Assembly: GCF_001649575.2 (NCBI RefSeq)
Contig: NC_051435.1
Coordinates: 10,867,940 to 10,931,939, forward strand
Length of the DNA: 64,000 nucleotides
Source: Kryptolebias marmoratus
Taxonomy: Eukaryota > Chordata > Actinopteri > Cyprinodontiformes > Rivulidae
Direction of reading: 5' to 3'
In this document: positions 1 to 11,800 of the stretch, in pieces
Numbering within the stretch: position 1 is the stretch's first letter
Layout: each line of letters begins with the position of its first letter
Made by a program: the position numbers and the translations under genes
The notes under the pieces: generated by a model
Databases searched by the model: none
What the model saw: the letters and a program-made list of their open reading frames with translations, nothing else
What the model was told of the DNA's origin: nothing

Positions 1-679
<679 letters not shown>

Positions 680-1454
680 CAAATCCTGCAATCCTCAAGG
701 TGCCATATTTCATTGTTGGCATTTGGAATTCAGAGAGAATGTTTTCCAGGTCCTTGTTGTCTTCCAGAACCAAGAGCTCTAAAAAAAATGGTAGTGACAT
801 ATCCTGGAAATTACCAATGTTTTACAAAGCTAATGGTAACTATGAAGTTTTTATTAGTCATACTTCACTAGAATTCTTCTTTCAGTCACACCCAATAATG
901 AGTTAAAATACATTAACCCTCCCGTGGCCTTTGGGTCAAATCGACCTGAAGTTATAAGGGCTTCTCTCTCACTCTATCTTTCTCTTTTTTGAGGGCTTCA
1001 GGAGGATTAAACAGTTTTCGTCAGGTAAACTTAGCAGATAGTGGCCTCCATTTACCGGTCCAAAATTAAAACAGCAAATTTGTATATTTAAAAAGAAAGA
1101 AAGGGGAAAAAATACCACATACCTGCACCTGAGCCTCTGTTATCCACGAGTGTGGACAGGGGCAATCCAGGTCCTTGTAAAAATAAAAAAAGACAGACAT
1201 ATTGGCTGCCGGCATGACGTTTCAGGATGTGGTGTGTGAAAGGTGGGGTGTCTAAACTCAGATCATTGTTCACAGATTTTCCATGCATGTTTGAGTTATT
1301 GCTTATAAACATGTGGAAGGGTAACTGACCGTAACAGTTCATTCGGTAGAAAGAGGCGTCACGGCTTAAGTAAGCTAAATTGGACAGACACCTGTCCCCA
1401 TACAGGTCACAGGTGAGGCACTGCGGGGCTGAAGGGCTGCTTCCAATCATAACC
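680..1454 (-). CDS. fap: fap exons 16-18 (end of propeller, Cys-rich blade)
   Basis: Exon 16 (1330-1454) encodes the paired-cysteine segment CLTCDLYGDRC, matching CVTCHLRKERC in human FAP. Exon 17 (1123-1173) encodes YGPGLPLSTL after joining. Exon 18 (680-778) encodes ELLVLEDNKDLENILSEFQ and ends in phase 1 at a GTGAGA donor. The next exon should begin the hydrolase domain. Confidence 0.9.
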
Positions 1455-4400
1455 CTGATGGAAAAATAACAAAAACCTCACATACATTCTGCATGCTGAA
1501 GTAAGAAGTTTACATTCAGTCATCATAATCATGAAAGTCATATTAACTTGGGACTTTTAATGATTGATTTGAACCATCCTTTTTCTGGTGGAATGATGTT
1601 ATACAACATACAACTTCACTCATTTTTAAAAAACATGAATTTGGGGCAGAAGTTTGAATGTCCACATGAACAAGCCAAACTGCTTTGGGAGTTTCACGGT
1701 CAGACAAGACAAAGACAGCAGTGAGGAAAAAGTGTGCTTGAGCGAGTCAAGGTAAGGCTTTTAAATCAAAGAACACGGTACCAGCTGTCAAGCATGGTGG
1801 CAGTGGAACCATGCTGTGGTACTAGTGCACTGCACAAAGCAGAACTTCACCTCAAAAAACAGCTAGATGATTGAAACTTGGAGATAATGTGCTCCGACAG
1901 GACCACAATCTCAAATACACATCAAAACTAATTTCTGATTGGACAGAGCAGGCTAATTCCTGACCTCAAGTCAGCTGAAAATTTGTGGATTATATTTAAA
2001 AACTGAGGTCTCTGCCAGGAAACCAACCAATTTAAATGAACTCTACCCATTTTGCCAAGAAAATATCCAACCAGAATTATGCCAGAAGCCCTTCGATGGC
2101 TGCAAAACATGTGGCTGATCATGTATAAATTAGAAAATAATGCCTAACAAATTAAAACAATTCTTGTTTTAAAAATATTGAAGTTGCATGTTGTAATATG
2201 TCAAAAAAGATAAAAAAAGAGGAATATAAAATATGGTGTTCTGGTTATTACACAAAAACAATAAATACATACTTGTAAAGATTTCTTCTAATAGGCACTC
2301 CTTTGTGCTGATTGCTCACAAAATATCTGTAAAAAAAGGATTTGACATCATTCATGTTTAGATATTTGATGTATGTTTTTATAGTTTCTGTTGTTTCTTC
2401 ACTTACATGGCATCCTTTGTTAACTTTGATATGTAAATAACTTCCCACTTCCCAGAGGTAATAGGTATTGCACTGCCCTGAAGAAGAAAAAAACCCTCAA
2501 TTAACTTACCAGAAAACAAAGATTGAGGAAATGGATTAAAATTTTTTAGAAATCAAAAAAATGTACTGAATACACTCACATTTCTAACATGATGTATGTG
2601 TTTGTAGCCATGGGAGTCACTCATGACTTTGTAGAAACTGATTTTATCTTCAGCAAAGAAAAGAGGCAAGGGCACATACTGCAGAAATAAATACTATGTT
2701 ATAGTCATTAATTAAAAAAATAAACAATGAAGAATAACATAATGTAACTTTTTGGAAACTTACATAGCCAATCCAGCCTGTCTTGCTTGTTTGCTCAAAT
2801 TTCTGTGAAAAGCAAATGCATTGAGTATCAAACAGCCAGTTTATCATTTTAAAGCTTTTATTGGGAAACAACAAGCGCTGATTTCCCCCGAAACGGGTAA
2901 CCACGGGAGGTACAGCTACCTCTTCTTCATTCCAGTTGCTTCCGTCAAAGTCATAGATCTGCACGACAGCGTGATTCTGTTTCCTTGTGAGCCACTGCAC
3001 AGCGAGGCGTTCATCCGTTACCCAGGTCACTGAGCACAAAATGTAATCACTGAGGACAGGCAACAGAAAGTGACAACATCTTTAGATGGGTCAGATCGGG
3101 AAGACAGTGCGTCCCCTTCTGTTTTAAATGTGTGCTTCAGTAATGACGGAAGCTAAATGATAAACAGACCCCGAGGCGATGGATGCAGGAGGAACAACCT
3201 GTGACCGGAGGGATGGATTTGTGGTATTGACCACAATCAGCTTCACTTTGGAAAGCTTTGATCCAGCCTAAGTTAGAGATAAGTGTAACAGTAGGAACAA
3301 GTGATTACATAGTTCTAAGGTCTAAGGAAAAATGTCATATTACCATGAAACGATAAATGACTACTAACAAGGAAAAAACCATTAAAGTAAAACTTCAGGA
3401 GTTTTGAAACGAAGTTCTATGGAAATGTGTATGAACAAGTAATATCTTACCTGATGTAGCTTGGTCCTTGTACCATCTCTATTTGGAGAACTAAAACTGA
3501 ATTCTAATGAGGTGATGGCCAGTAATAGTAATAGTAACAGTAACAGCAGCAGTTAGCTGTTGCACTTCTGGTGCCACTTATAGCAGGAAAATATTTGTGC
3601 CAGAATACCTAACTAATGTGAAATTCACGGTAATGTAAATGTTTATAAAATAGCATCTTTACTAAGGTTGTTCAAAGAGCCATCTTCAGCAGGTAAGATA
3701 ATAACTGTTTATAACCTTTCCACAGAACTGCATTTTAAAAGCTCTGTACTGTTGTTTTGATGGCGGTAAATGCTACTTTTGATCAGCATATTACTTGTAA
3801 ATAACCATAATTTGTATTTCAAATGTATTATGATCCTACCTTTGCGTATGGAATTGCCACTGTTTCAGGATATGGCTCATTTCCATACCAAGAGAACTCC
3901 ACTTTATTAACTTCTGTAACATTAAATTCTCCATAGGCCAAGAATTTTCCTGTTGTGGACCACCATATTGCTTCTTTCGACACAAACACTTCCTCTGAAA
4001 GTTGGACAAAAACACTTAATAAGTATATTTTATGTTTAAACACAGACAGAGTGCACGGTTAGCTGGACTCACCCTCATACATCCAGTCAGGGATACCATT
4101 AAAAATCTCATTCTTCTTCCCGTTGTGTGTCACCTGTACTGCTTGAGCAGTGACATTGGAGTGATAAAAAATGTTGAAGTCTGAAACATAGGCCTGTAAA
4201 AAAAAGTGTAAAATATTGATGGTTTGAGCAACAAAAACACAAAAACCTATTTGTATATAATTACTTTTACAAATTCAGCACCACCAAAATATATATAAAA
4301 ACAACTATAAAAGTGGATATTTATTTCAGGTTAAGGAATAAAAACCTAGTAGCGGCTTTATTAAATAAACTGATGACACCAGCAAGTAAAAACCTAACTC

Positions 4401-6695
4401 AGACTCACAAATTGGTTCTCAGCTGGTCCAAAGGTAAAGAACTGCAGGGCGGGTGGAAGAGTCACTGATGAGACAAATATCCTGCAATTACATGATAAAA
4501 GTAGGTGATAAAAGGGTGATAATTATTGTTTTATTAGTCTGGTAGTAACCCTAAATGGAAAGATAAAATAGCAATGTGCAAAATATGAAAAAGAGTAAAA
4601 ATGCAACATCAGGTGCAACTCAAGCTTTCTTCTTCAGGCTTTAAAGCTGTCTCTATAAAAAGAGCCAGAATGCATTGTTAGATTGTACTTCTACACAAAA
4701 TGCTCAGAGCAGCTGAGGATACAAAGAAAAAAGTATATTGTTAGAGAAGGCTGCACTTAAAGAAGCCACAAGCATGATTTTGGTGCAAAATTGTAAATTA
4801 ACATATTTAATTTAAAATCAACACAATCTCAAGGCTAATTGGAGAGTCAAACTCTTTGGCTTTAGAGAGCTTCTTACATAAGCATACGTGAAAGCATGGG
4901 ACTTTGTACACTGTGGTCCCTGATCCATGTTCTTAAGGGTCATTATCCTGCATGTTTTAGTTGTTTCCCTGCTCTTCAGCAGGTCTTCAAGTTCTGCAGA
5001 AGCCTGTTAATAATTCCTTCATTCAAATCAGGCATGTCAAAACAGAGAAACATCTAAAACATGCAGGATAGTGGCCCTCGAGGACCAGGATTGGGCACCA
5101 CTTAACAAGAAAATCAGTCTGTTTACAAACCTGTACTGTGAGCTCTCTGATTGGCTAAGGCGCTACTGTCTTTAACTCTTTCTGAGCTGGACTAAAACAG
5201 AAGCCAGCATTAAACCTTATTGATTTATTAACCATAAGACAGCAAAGAAACATCTGTAGGTGTCTTAGGGTGTCTGGTACATCAGAATTGAACCCTTTGG
5301 GTCCTGTGGACTGTAGATTGTTTTTATTTCTCACAAAGACTATTAAATCTCAGCTGATAAGTACTAAAGTCATGTAAATACTTGTCACGGTTGTTGATGC
5401 TTTCCAAAGACATTTTTATGGGGCTCATTCACAGCTGTCTTGCAGAATTTAAAGGATAGCTACAAAAAGAACCTCAGCAAAAAACGAAAAACAAAAAAAC
5501 ACAACAATAAACCCATTAATACTTACGATTTCTCCATGTCATAGATGAAATATGAGGCAGAATATGAGTGTCTCCATACCTGCAGGATTTCAAACATAAG
5601 ACTTGTTTTAAAACTTTTTAAAACTGAGTTTCAATGATAAATCTCTTGAAATGAGTAATTGCACAAACAAGCACATAAAGCTAACATTCACTGCGTCTCA
5701 CCTTTGTGTGATTGCTTTCAAAAGCAACATATTTATAATCCGCTGACAACCAGTAATCAGTGGCTTCCACTTTGACCTGAAATATGAGAGTTTATGATTC
5801 ACGTTCAGATGAACAAAACTTGTCTGTTCTTGGAAAAATAGGAAAAGAAACAGATAAATTACAAAAGTTGAGTTGCTCAAATACAGCGACTTCTCTTTTG
5901 TTTCAGCGTTGTGGCGAAAAACGTTCCCCTCTTTTGTTAAGTGCAAATACTCCTTATCTGCAGACACAAAGGGGGCGGAAAATAAGGCTGCAAGGAATTT
6001 TTCACATTACATGTGTCGCTCGGAAGGACAATCATTACAGCAGAGCAGAGAGACCTGATATCCAGTACAAATTGTAGTATCTCGTCCTGATGGTGTCATT
6101 GAAGTAATCCTGGAGGGTGAAAGGTCTTGTAGCTCTGGGTTCTGAACGGATGCACAAAGTTTATTATCTTTTCTGAAATAAATCCTTCTGCATATGACAA
6201 AGTTACAATCAGAGCTTTAGAGTTCCACAGAAGTTATTCCGACAACCATCTTTGTTCCTTTACAAGTTTGATGTTTGAATTAAACAAACAAAAACACATC
6301 AGAGTGTAGCTTCTCATAAAGAGCTTGACAGGAAGACAAAAACGAAGAGCTGGAAAAAAAAGGCTCATAACTTACTGCTGTAATAAACTGCTGGGACTGT
6401 TATTAACGTGATGACGATAACCACCCCTACCAATCCCCATATCAGCCTCTTGTAACCCTGTGAAAGGTGACAGGAGAAAGAAAAAGTTGCAGACATTGTC
6501 TGGAGTTTGCTCAACTTTTACATGCTGACGCTGCAGTTTCTATATTTTTTTTATAGTCCCTTCGTTTTTCCAAACGTGCGTCAAAGTGACTTTAAGTGAC
6601 ATCTTTCTTTCAAAACAGTTTGCTTTACTTTTAGAAAACGTTTTTTTTTTTTTTTTTTCAAAGTTGACTCTGGTGTTAAATCGATTACTGACCAT
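680..6695 (-). CDS. fap: Fibroblast activation protein (FAP)-like dipeptidyl peptidase, exons 1-18, 3' partial
   Basis: Type II membrane serine protease of the DPP4/S9B family, acting at the cell surface. Exons on the minus strand: 6693-6695 (ATG), 6376-6457, 6055-6141, 5863-5957, 5702-5776, 5527-5579, 4409-4481, 4073-4193, 3840-3994, 3170-3267, 2920-3049, 2764-2802, 2580-2678, 2407-2477, 2273-2326, 1330-1454, 1123-1173, 680-778. They total 1,510 bp (503 codons), with matching phases and GT-AG borders. They encode a signal anchor and the eight-bladed propeller. The catalytic Ser-Asp-His domain (about 250 residues) is off-window. FAP is preferred over DPP4 because of VTWVTDER, TGKFLAYGEFN and LEDNKDLEN, which resemble human FAP more closely, and because it adjoins ifih1. 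DPP4 remains the alternative. No frameshift was seen. Confidence 0.9.
914..947. repeat. Short GGGTCAAATCGACC-type fish repeat motif
   Basis: The motif around the imperfect palindrome GGGTCAAATCGACC, preceded by a CCTCCCGTGGCC-like stretch, resembles a sequence found in many fish DNA-transposon fragments. Only this fragment is visible and no termini were found. Confidence 0.3.
1495..2130 (+). pseudogene. Degenerate Tc1/mariner-like transposon in fap intron 15
   Basis: The stretch reads like a decayed Tc1-family element. The left end has a TIR-like AAGAAGTTTACATTCAG. It is followed by relics of transposase coding on the plus strand: a GTCAAGCATGGTGGCAG segment, then CATGCTGTGG, and near 1960-2000 the remains of the SPDLNPIENLW block (CTGACCTCAAGTCAGCTG, AAAATTTGTGG). 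Stops and frameshifts interrupt every frame, so it cannot encode an active transposase. It is antisense to fap. The right end was not defined. Confidence 0.8.
3550..3760. repeat. MITE family A fragment (CAGGTAAGAT...TTTCCACAG type)
   Basis: It shares GCAGGTAAGATAATAACTG, then TTTCCACAGAACTGC, with copies near 18100, 25460 and 56090. It lies in fap intron 9 (3268-3839). Only the right part of the element is recognisable. Confidence 0.6.
3840..4193 (-). CDS. fap: fap exons 8-9 carrying the Glu-Glu substrate motif
   Basis: Exon 8 (4073-4193) and exon 9 (3840-3994) join inside a Glu codon to give DWMYEEEVF. This corresponds to the double-Glu motif of DPP4/FAP (E203-E204 in human FAP) that binds the substrate N-terminus, so exopeptidase-type recognition looks conserved. 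Exon 9 continues with AIWWSTTGKFLAYGEFN and ends PYAK at a GTAGGA donor. Confidence 0.92.
4900..5106. mobile_element. MITE with long imperfect inverted arms in fap intron 6
   Basis: The left arm contains ATTATCCTGCATGTTTTAG. The right arm contains its inverted counterpart, CTAAAACATGCAGGATAGTGG, followed by CCCTCGAGGACCAGGATTGG. The arms are about 60-70 nt and enclose about 60 nt. This terminal sequence is a common fish non-autonomous DNA transposon. No clean target-site duplication was assigned. Confidence 0.65.
6376..6457 (-). CDS. fap: fap exon 2, cytoplasmic tail and signal anchor
   Basis: It encodes GYKRLIWG followed by a hydrophobic run (LVGVVIVITLITVPAVYY), the single membrane-spanning signal anchor of a type II protein with a very short basic cytoplasmic tail. 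Acceptor CACAG, donor GTAAGT. The ATG in exon 1 joins directly to this exon. Confidence 0.9.
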
Positions 6696-6850
6696 GGTAG
6701 TGAAGATGATGATGATGAAGGTGAAGTCGCAGTGGCGGTCTCAGAGTAATGAGGATCCTCAGGAGTCGCTGCGCTGGAAACGCAGCATGGTGAACAAATT
6801 CTCTCAGAGGCTTTAAACAACATAAAGCTGAACTCCGTCCTGCTTTAGCC
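6693..6850 (-). other. fap: fap exon 1: 5' UTR and initiator ATG
   Basis: The initiator is placed at 6693-6695 in the context ACCATGG, where the ATG is the last codon before a GTCAGT donor. That gives a tail M-GYKR and follows the DPP4/FAP pattern in which exon 1 codes little more than the Met. Two upstream ATGs lie in the presumed leader (6821-6823 and about 6788); whether they are transcribed depends on the unmapped start site. The right end is approximate. Confidence 0.6.
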
Positions 6851-6897
6851 AGAGCTTCCTACACTTCCTTCTGCATTCCTACTGAGACCAGCCGCGC

Positions 6898-6942
6898 AAC
6901 ACACACACACATACACGCACATACACACAGACACACACACGG
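6898..6942. repeat. Compound (CA)n tract upstream of fap
   Basis: Interrupted CA dinucleotides with CATA and CAGA variants, just upstream of the presumed fap first exon. Confidence 0.9.
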
Positions 6943-7185
6943 AGATACCCCCTCAAAGTACAACTTTGCAGGAGCGCACTTCCTACCGCTGGAATTAGGA
7001 AGTGGCTTTTTTTTTCCACAGAGGGCGCAACTCACCCAGGCTACAGAGCAGGAAAATCAGCCTTTAACTTCTGACTCATTATCATAGCAACATTCCAAAA
7101 ACAATGTCAAAGTGACACTTGTCATTGTGTCTTGTCTCTTCATTAGTCACAAAATAAAAGCAGAAAAGAAAGATGGAACTGTTTC

Positions 7186-7186
<1 letters not shown>

Positions 7187-7238
<52 letters not shown>
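7187..7238. repeat. (ATCT)n microsatellite, about 13 units
   Basis: A perfect tetranucleotide array of about 52 bp, the reverse complement of the motif in the GATA array at 350-511. Confidence 0.97.
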
Positions 7239-7244
7239 ATTTAT

Positions 7245-7330
7245 GGACTTAAAGGGATAGTTCTGATGTTTCTGAAGCGATGCTCTGAACTGTAATCAAT
7301 ATCTTACCTGCAATTGAAAATGTTCAGAGC
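7245..7330. repeat. MITE family A fragment, left end
   Basis: It begins CTTAAAGGGATAGTTCTGATG and reaches ATATCTTACCTGCA, the reverse complement of TGCAGGTAAGATAT in the other copies. It is therefore inverted relative to the copies near 3700 and 18100. Confidence 0.6.
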
Positions 7331-7339
7331 ACTATGAAT

Positions 7340-7600
7340 TTGGCATATCAGGTTCAATGGACGCCATCAGCATATATGAATAAACAGACACAAGAACATG
7401 AAGCCAAAAGNGGGGGGGGTACTGAAGGCAGCCTAATCATGCATGTTTACGGACTGAGGGAGAAAACCCACACAAACACAAAGAGAACATGGAGATTTTA
7501 CACAGAAAGAGCCCAGGCCCAACCCGGGGCTTGAACCAAGGATGACCTTCTTGGTGTGAGGCAGCTGCGCCAACGTCAGCATCCTCTAGTAGGCTGGACT
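7340..7600. repeat. Dispersed retroposon-like repeat fragment, with one ambiguous base
   Basis: It contains GGGAGAAAACCCACACAAAC, then ACACAGAAAGAGCCCAGGC and GACCTTCTTGGTGTGAGGCA. This order is typical of a very common fish interspersed repeat. A degenerate copy in the opposite orientation lies at about 16920-17130. The base n at 7411, before a G run, marks unresolved sequence. Confidence 0.6.
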
Positions 7601-7779
7601 GTATGCATATTATACTGATAGACCATCCATGCCTTCTGTCATTGTTGGAAATTAAAACCATTCCTAGTATGCGGGCTCAAAAAAATACAACAAGCAGTAC
7701 CTGTGAACCAGATATTATGGCTTCACTTTTGAGCAAAGAAAATCAATGAACCTGCATAACAGCATAACAGAAATTTCAC

Positions 7780-8683
7780 ACAAGCAGCAGCGACAAATAT
7801 ATTTATTTTCAAAAGCAGATGTTTTTTTTTTTTTAAATGTTTCCAGTCATAGCACCATTACAGAAAAGCCCATTTATGAATAAAAACACAACAGAAACTG
7901 AATGTCCATCTGTTTCTGTTTACATACAACCAGGCGTTACTGTTGCAGCACAGCTAGCTACTACAGGAAATTAGAAAAGTAGCATATAAAGTGCTAGGAT
8001 TCGTTTTGTAAAACAGAAAGTGCTGAGTTTGCCTAACGGACGTTTACATTAAATGTAGCCCATTTTACCTAAAAAGATGGTCTTTTAGACACATTTTTTT
8101 ACCCCTTCATAATGCTGACCAGATTACTAGTTAAGGATATAAACAGCTTGCCTGAATAGCCAATCAATCAGATAATCTATAGAAAGATGTGGCCACAGAG
8201 GTTAAAAAGCTTGACTCTTAAAATAGCAGCACCCACTGTTTCAACAGAAGCGACTCACTGATGGATAGAGTAACCAGAGAATCAACAGCACCTGTTTGCG
8301 TGCATGAGACTTGACAGGTGGGCTCCGAGGGGCTATCACGAGCTCACAGACTCCCATCTCATGAGACAACAATGGTTTAGGAGGAAAAATATTCTGCATA
8401 TTTATATTTGATTCATTTTTTTAAGGTTTGCTACGTTATCCCAAACCAGTGTCATATATATCCAGTGAAAACACTCTTGTATAATAATATATTTGAGAAA
8501 TTTAATAAAGTAAGTGCTAATGCTTTAGACAAAAAAAGGGAAAAAAATCAAACAAACAAAAAATTTAAATATTTCACCAGAGAAAGGAAGATTTGCATTT
8601 AGTGCTGGGTACATAATGTGCAAGCTGCATAGTCAGAAGTAGGGAGAATGCAGCAGAAATAAGTGCTTCTATATCTTTGCAGT
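7780..8683 (-). other. ifih1: ifih1 3' UTR (predicted)
   Basis: It runs from the stop codon (8684-8686) leftward to just past the first AATAAA found on the minus strand, at 7802-7807. No coding potential was recognised. The exact cleavage site is inferred. Confidence 0.5.
7802..7807 (-). terminator. ifih1: Polyadenylation signal AATAAA, ifih1
   Basis: The canonical hexamer on the minus strand, about 880 nt after the ifih1 stop. It is the first canonical signal seen after the stop codon. Confidence 0.5.
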
Positions 8684-8881
8684 TCAATCCATTTCTTCAT
8701 CATCTGAGCTCTGAGCCATCTGGTTGGCGTATTCGGCGTAGTCAAATGGAAGAAACTTGACAGGGAGGTCGCTCCACCTGGTGCAATTGCTGATGTTTTT
8801 CCCTCTGATGTTCACCACAAAGTTTTTCACATGGAGGCAGGGGCACTCAATCCCACGGTACATCATCATCGAGCCCCATGT
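8684..8881 (-). CDS. ifih1: ifih1 exon 16, C-terminal RNA-binding domain and stop
   Basis: It encodes [21 protein letters not shown] and ends [12 protein letters not shown], parallel to human [21 protein letters not shown] and the acidic human C-terminus. It is 66 codons including the stop, in phase 0. Confidence 0.95.
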   Translation of the reverse strand, partial: TWGSMMMYRGIECPCLHVKNFVVNIRGKNISNCTRWSDLPVKFLPFDYAEYANQMAQSSDDEEMD

Positions 8882-11800
8882 CTGCAGCAGGAACGAGGTG
8901 ACAAGAAAAATATGAAGCGCAAAGCAGGTCTATTCATTAAGTAAGCAAAGGTAGCTGAACGACTTTAATATACAACGAATATCTGACAGTTTTGTACTCA
9001 TTTGAATTTAGAAACCTAAGCTGCAACACATAATATTAAAGTGTCTTGTGTCACATAAAGTGGCTGAAAATTGATCTAGAAGGACATCTAATAATGATAA
9101 TAATAATATCAGCTGTACTTCTTGCCTTTTACTGTTTAAGCAGGTAGTCAGTATGCTGCCACTCTCAAATTAAAGCAAACTTTGCAAAGAACAACAACTA
9201 AAAACAAATAAAGTAGATTTACCTGACCACAGAGTTTGCAAGCTATGACACCATTGGTCTCGTAGTCCAAAAGTCGCTCCTGAAGAGTCGCGTTTTCTCT
9301 GAGTTCAAAAAGGTCCCTGTACAAAGATGTCAGATTAAATGCTGTAAATAAATAAGAATATACGAATAATAATAATAAAAACAAACGGTAGTAAATAATT
9401 ATTTATACTTGAACTGTGTGGTAACGTTGACTCTGTGCATGTTTTCAATGATGTTGATGTCTTCGCCGCTGCAGACCTTTTTGCTGCAGCCTCGGCAGCT
9501 AAACGCGACGGCAGACGGATTCTCATTCTTGATGGCCTTCTGCTTCTGCTTTGTCTGTCTCACCCTCTCCTCCATGATCGCCTGAATCTGAAACTCTGTG
9601 ATCTAAGAAAATACAAAAAAAATATATAAATAAATAGTTTCAGAAGAAAACTAAAAGATTCAGAAGAACAACCAGACGTAACTTGTACTGTACCTGTTTG
9701 TTGTATTCGTCCTGATTAAAGGTTTTGATTTTCTGAATGGCTTTGTTCATCATGTCCTCGCGGTGCTCGTTGACACACTCCTTTTCGGCCACCTTAGAGT
9801 TCTTCACATCCACTACAGTGTAAGAGCTGTCCTCAGCTCTTCCTCTGCCTTGAGCCTGCAGAACGTGACCACTGGAGTTAATGGTGACTATTTGCTAACT
9901 TCTGCTCATTCAGAATACAAGCATGTTCATCTTCTTCAGATAGGAGAGCTACTGGAAGCCTCTAAATTAACATCTTATGCATGTGATTACAGAAAATCTA
10001 ACTTAATCAAATAATGAGTTCATATGAAGCTAATACCTCAGACTTTAAAGCACAATCCCCTTGGCTGTGTCAGTAAGATTAAATTAATTTGCACACATAA
10101 CTTTTGGTCACAACTTAAAACTAGTGTTGCAACTTTTAGGCCCCATCCACGCTACACTGGATATTTTTAAAACAGATTTTCTGTGAAAAGAAAAGTGAAG
10201 AACTATCTGGAAGAGTATAGATAGGTGCTTATGGTCCCCAAGCAATTCATCCAAATAAGTCTGAATTGATTCGATTAAGAAAATACAAAAAACTTGCATT
10301 CAGGAGTTTTTCTATTTCTCCATCTTACTGTTACCTAACTAAACAGCCATTAGGTATAAAGTTTACCTTTACATTGCATTTTATACAAGCAGTATTTTAT
10401 GTGAAAGATGATAAATGGTACAGGCAAACACACTGAGGAAAAGGCGGGGAAAAAAAGAATCACGTTTCATTAATGGACACAGAAGAAACTGTTGTCATAG
10501 TTTACACAACTGACCTGAATCATAGCAATCTCATTGGTTGACAGACCGTATCGGATAACAAAGTTGCAGGCGGGTATGTCCAACCCCTCCTCTGCCACGG
10601 TGGTAGCAACCAGCAGGTTGACTTCACCGGTTCGGAATTTTTTCAGCACATCCTTTTGCTCAGCCTGACGAACACGAGCGTAAGCCCCATTAAAAGTGCT
10701 AAGATTACAACAGGTGCATTGTGGGTGGTTTGCTCATCGTGCACTTACAGCTGTCATTGGTTTAACATCGCTCTGGTCTCCTCCTCCAATGACGTGGGAG
10801 GGTTTCACGCCAATGTCGGCGAACTTGGGGTTTTCCTGAATCCACTGGCTCAGAGTGATGGCGCTGTGACGGGTTTTAGTGAAAATGATCCCTCTGGCCT
10901 CCTGCCTAGTGCTGAACTCCTGCAAAATCTTTGTTTTTAACTTGGTCAGGCTGTCGTTCTCATACTTTGGGATCTTTGAAAGCCTCTCCAGCTCTTCCTT
11001 TTTGTCTGTGGGATAAACGTTTCAGTGAGCAAAATTAAAACTTTCTATCAACAATAAAGTCAACTCATTTACAACTAGAACCATGAGCAGGTTAGCTAAG
11101 GTTAGAAAAAGAGCAAGGGGGGGGAAGTTAAAAGGATAAAAACGACATCACCTTTAAACAATTCGAAGAGGAATCTCTCTGTAGTGGTTGTTTGTATGTT
11201 CTGCTCCTCATCCACTGATGTTTTCTTCTTCTGTTGCTCCGTGTGGAATTTGTTCAGGCACCTGAGGGCGTCACACATCCGAATAGTGTTGCTGAGAATC
11301 AAGCCCTCGTTGTACCGCCGGAGGTACTCTGCGCAAACTCGCTCCGTCTGATTTTCCTCTTTGGCAGCTAAAATGAGACAGTGAAACAGAAATGAGTAAA
11401 ACGGCAAAAAAAAAAGAGGCAGGTCTAAGGAAGGGTAAGTGTTAAGGTGTCGTAACAGTACAAGATAAGCAAAAGAAGCATTTATGAAGCTACAGAAAGG
11501 TGGTAATATGGTGGGAAAAAAGTCTGAATTTCTGAGATAAAAATAATAAATTCCCCCCAAAAATGCTCTTGATTATTAAAGTGGCAAATCCTGGAAAACG
11601 TCACAAATCTTTAAGAAAACAGCTAAAGAGGTTTTAGTTAATCATCATTTTGAGTCCTGCCTCCCCTTCTCCAAGCTCTGGCCTTTTGAAGACTCCAGTG
11701 ACACTGTTTGTACATCAACATCCCTAAAGACGAGGATAAACTCCACTTCTCACCTTGTCTTTCCTTCTGAACAGCCCACTGTTCGTAATTCTGAGAGCCC

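Larger units (their letters stand above)
6851..7779. other. Intergenic region between fap 5' end and ifih1 3' end
   Basis: Under 1 kb separates the two co-directional genes. It contains a compound CA-rich tract (about 6898-6942), inverted ETS-like AGGAAGT/ACTTCCT motifs near 6984-7005 that could belong to the fap promoter, an ATCT microsatellite, and two dispersed-repeat fragments. No coding exon was seen. Confidence 0.6.

Noticed and set aside
680..6695. Assignment of the left gene to DPP4
   Set aside because: Several diagnostic stretches (VTWVTDER, TGKFLAYGEFN, LEDNKDLEN) are closer to FAP, and FAP is the human neighbour of IFIH1; DPP4 is kept only as an alternative.
7500..7560. tRNA-like segment (CCCGGGGCTTGAACC)
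   Set aside because: No cloverleaf could be formed; the segment belongs to a common interspersed repeat.
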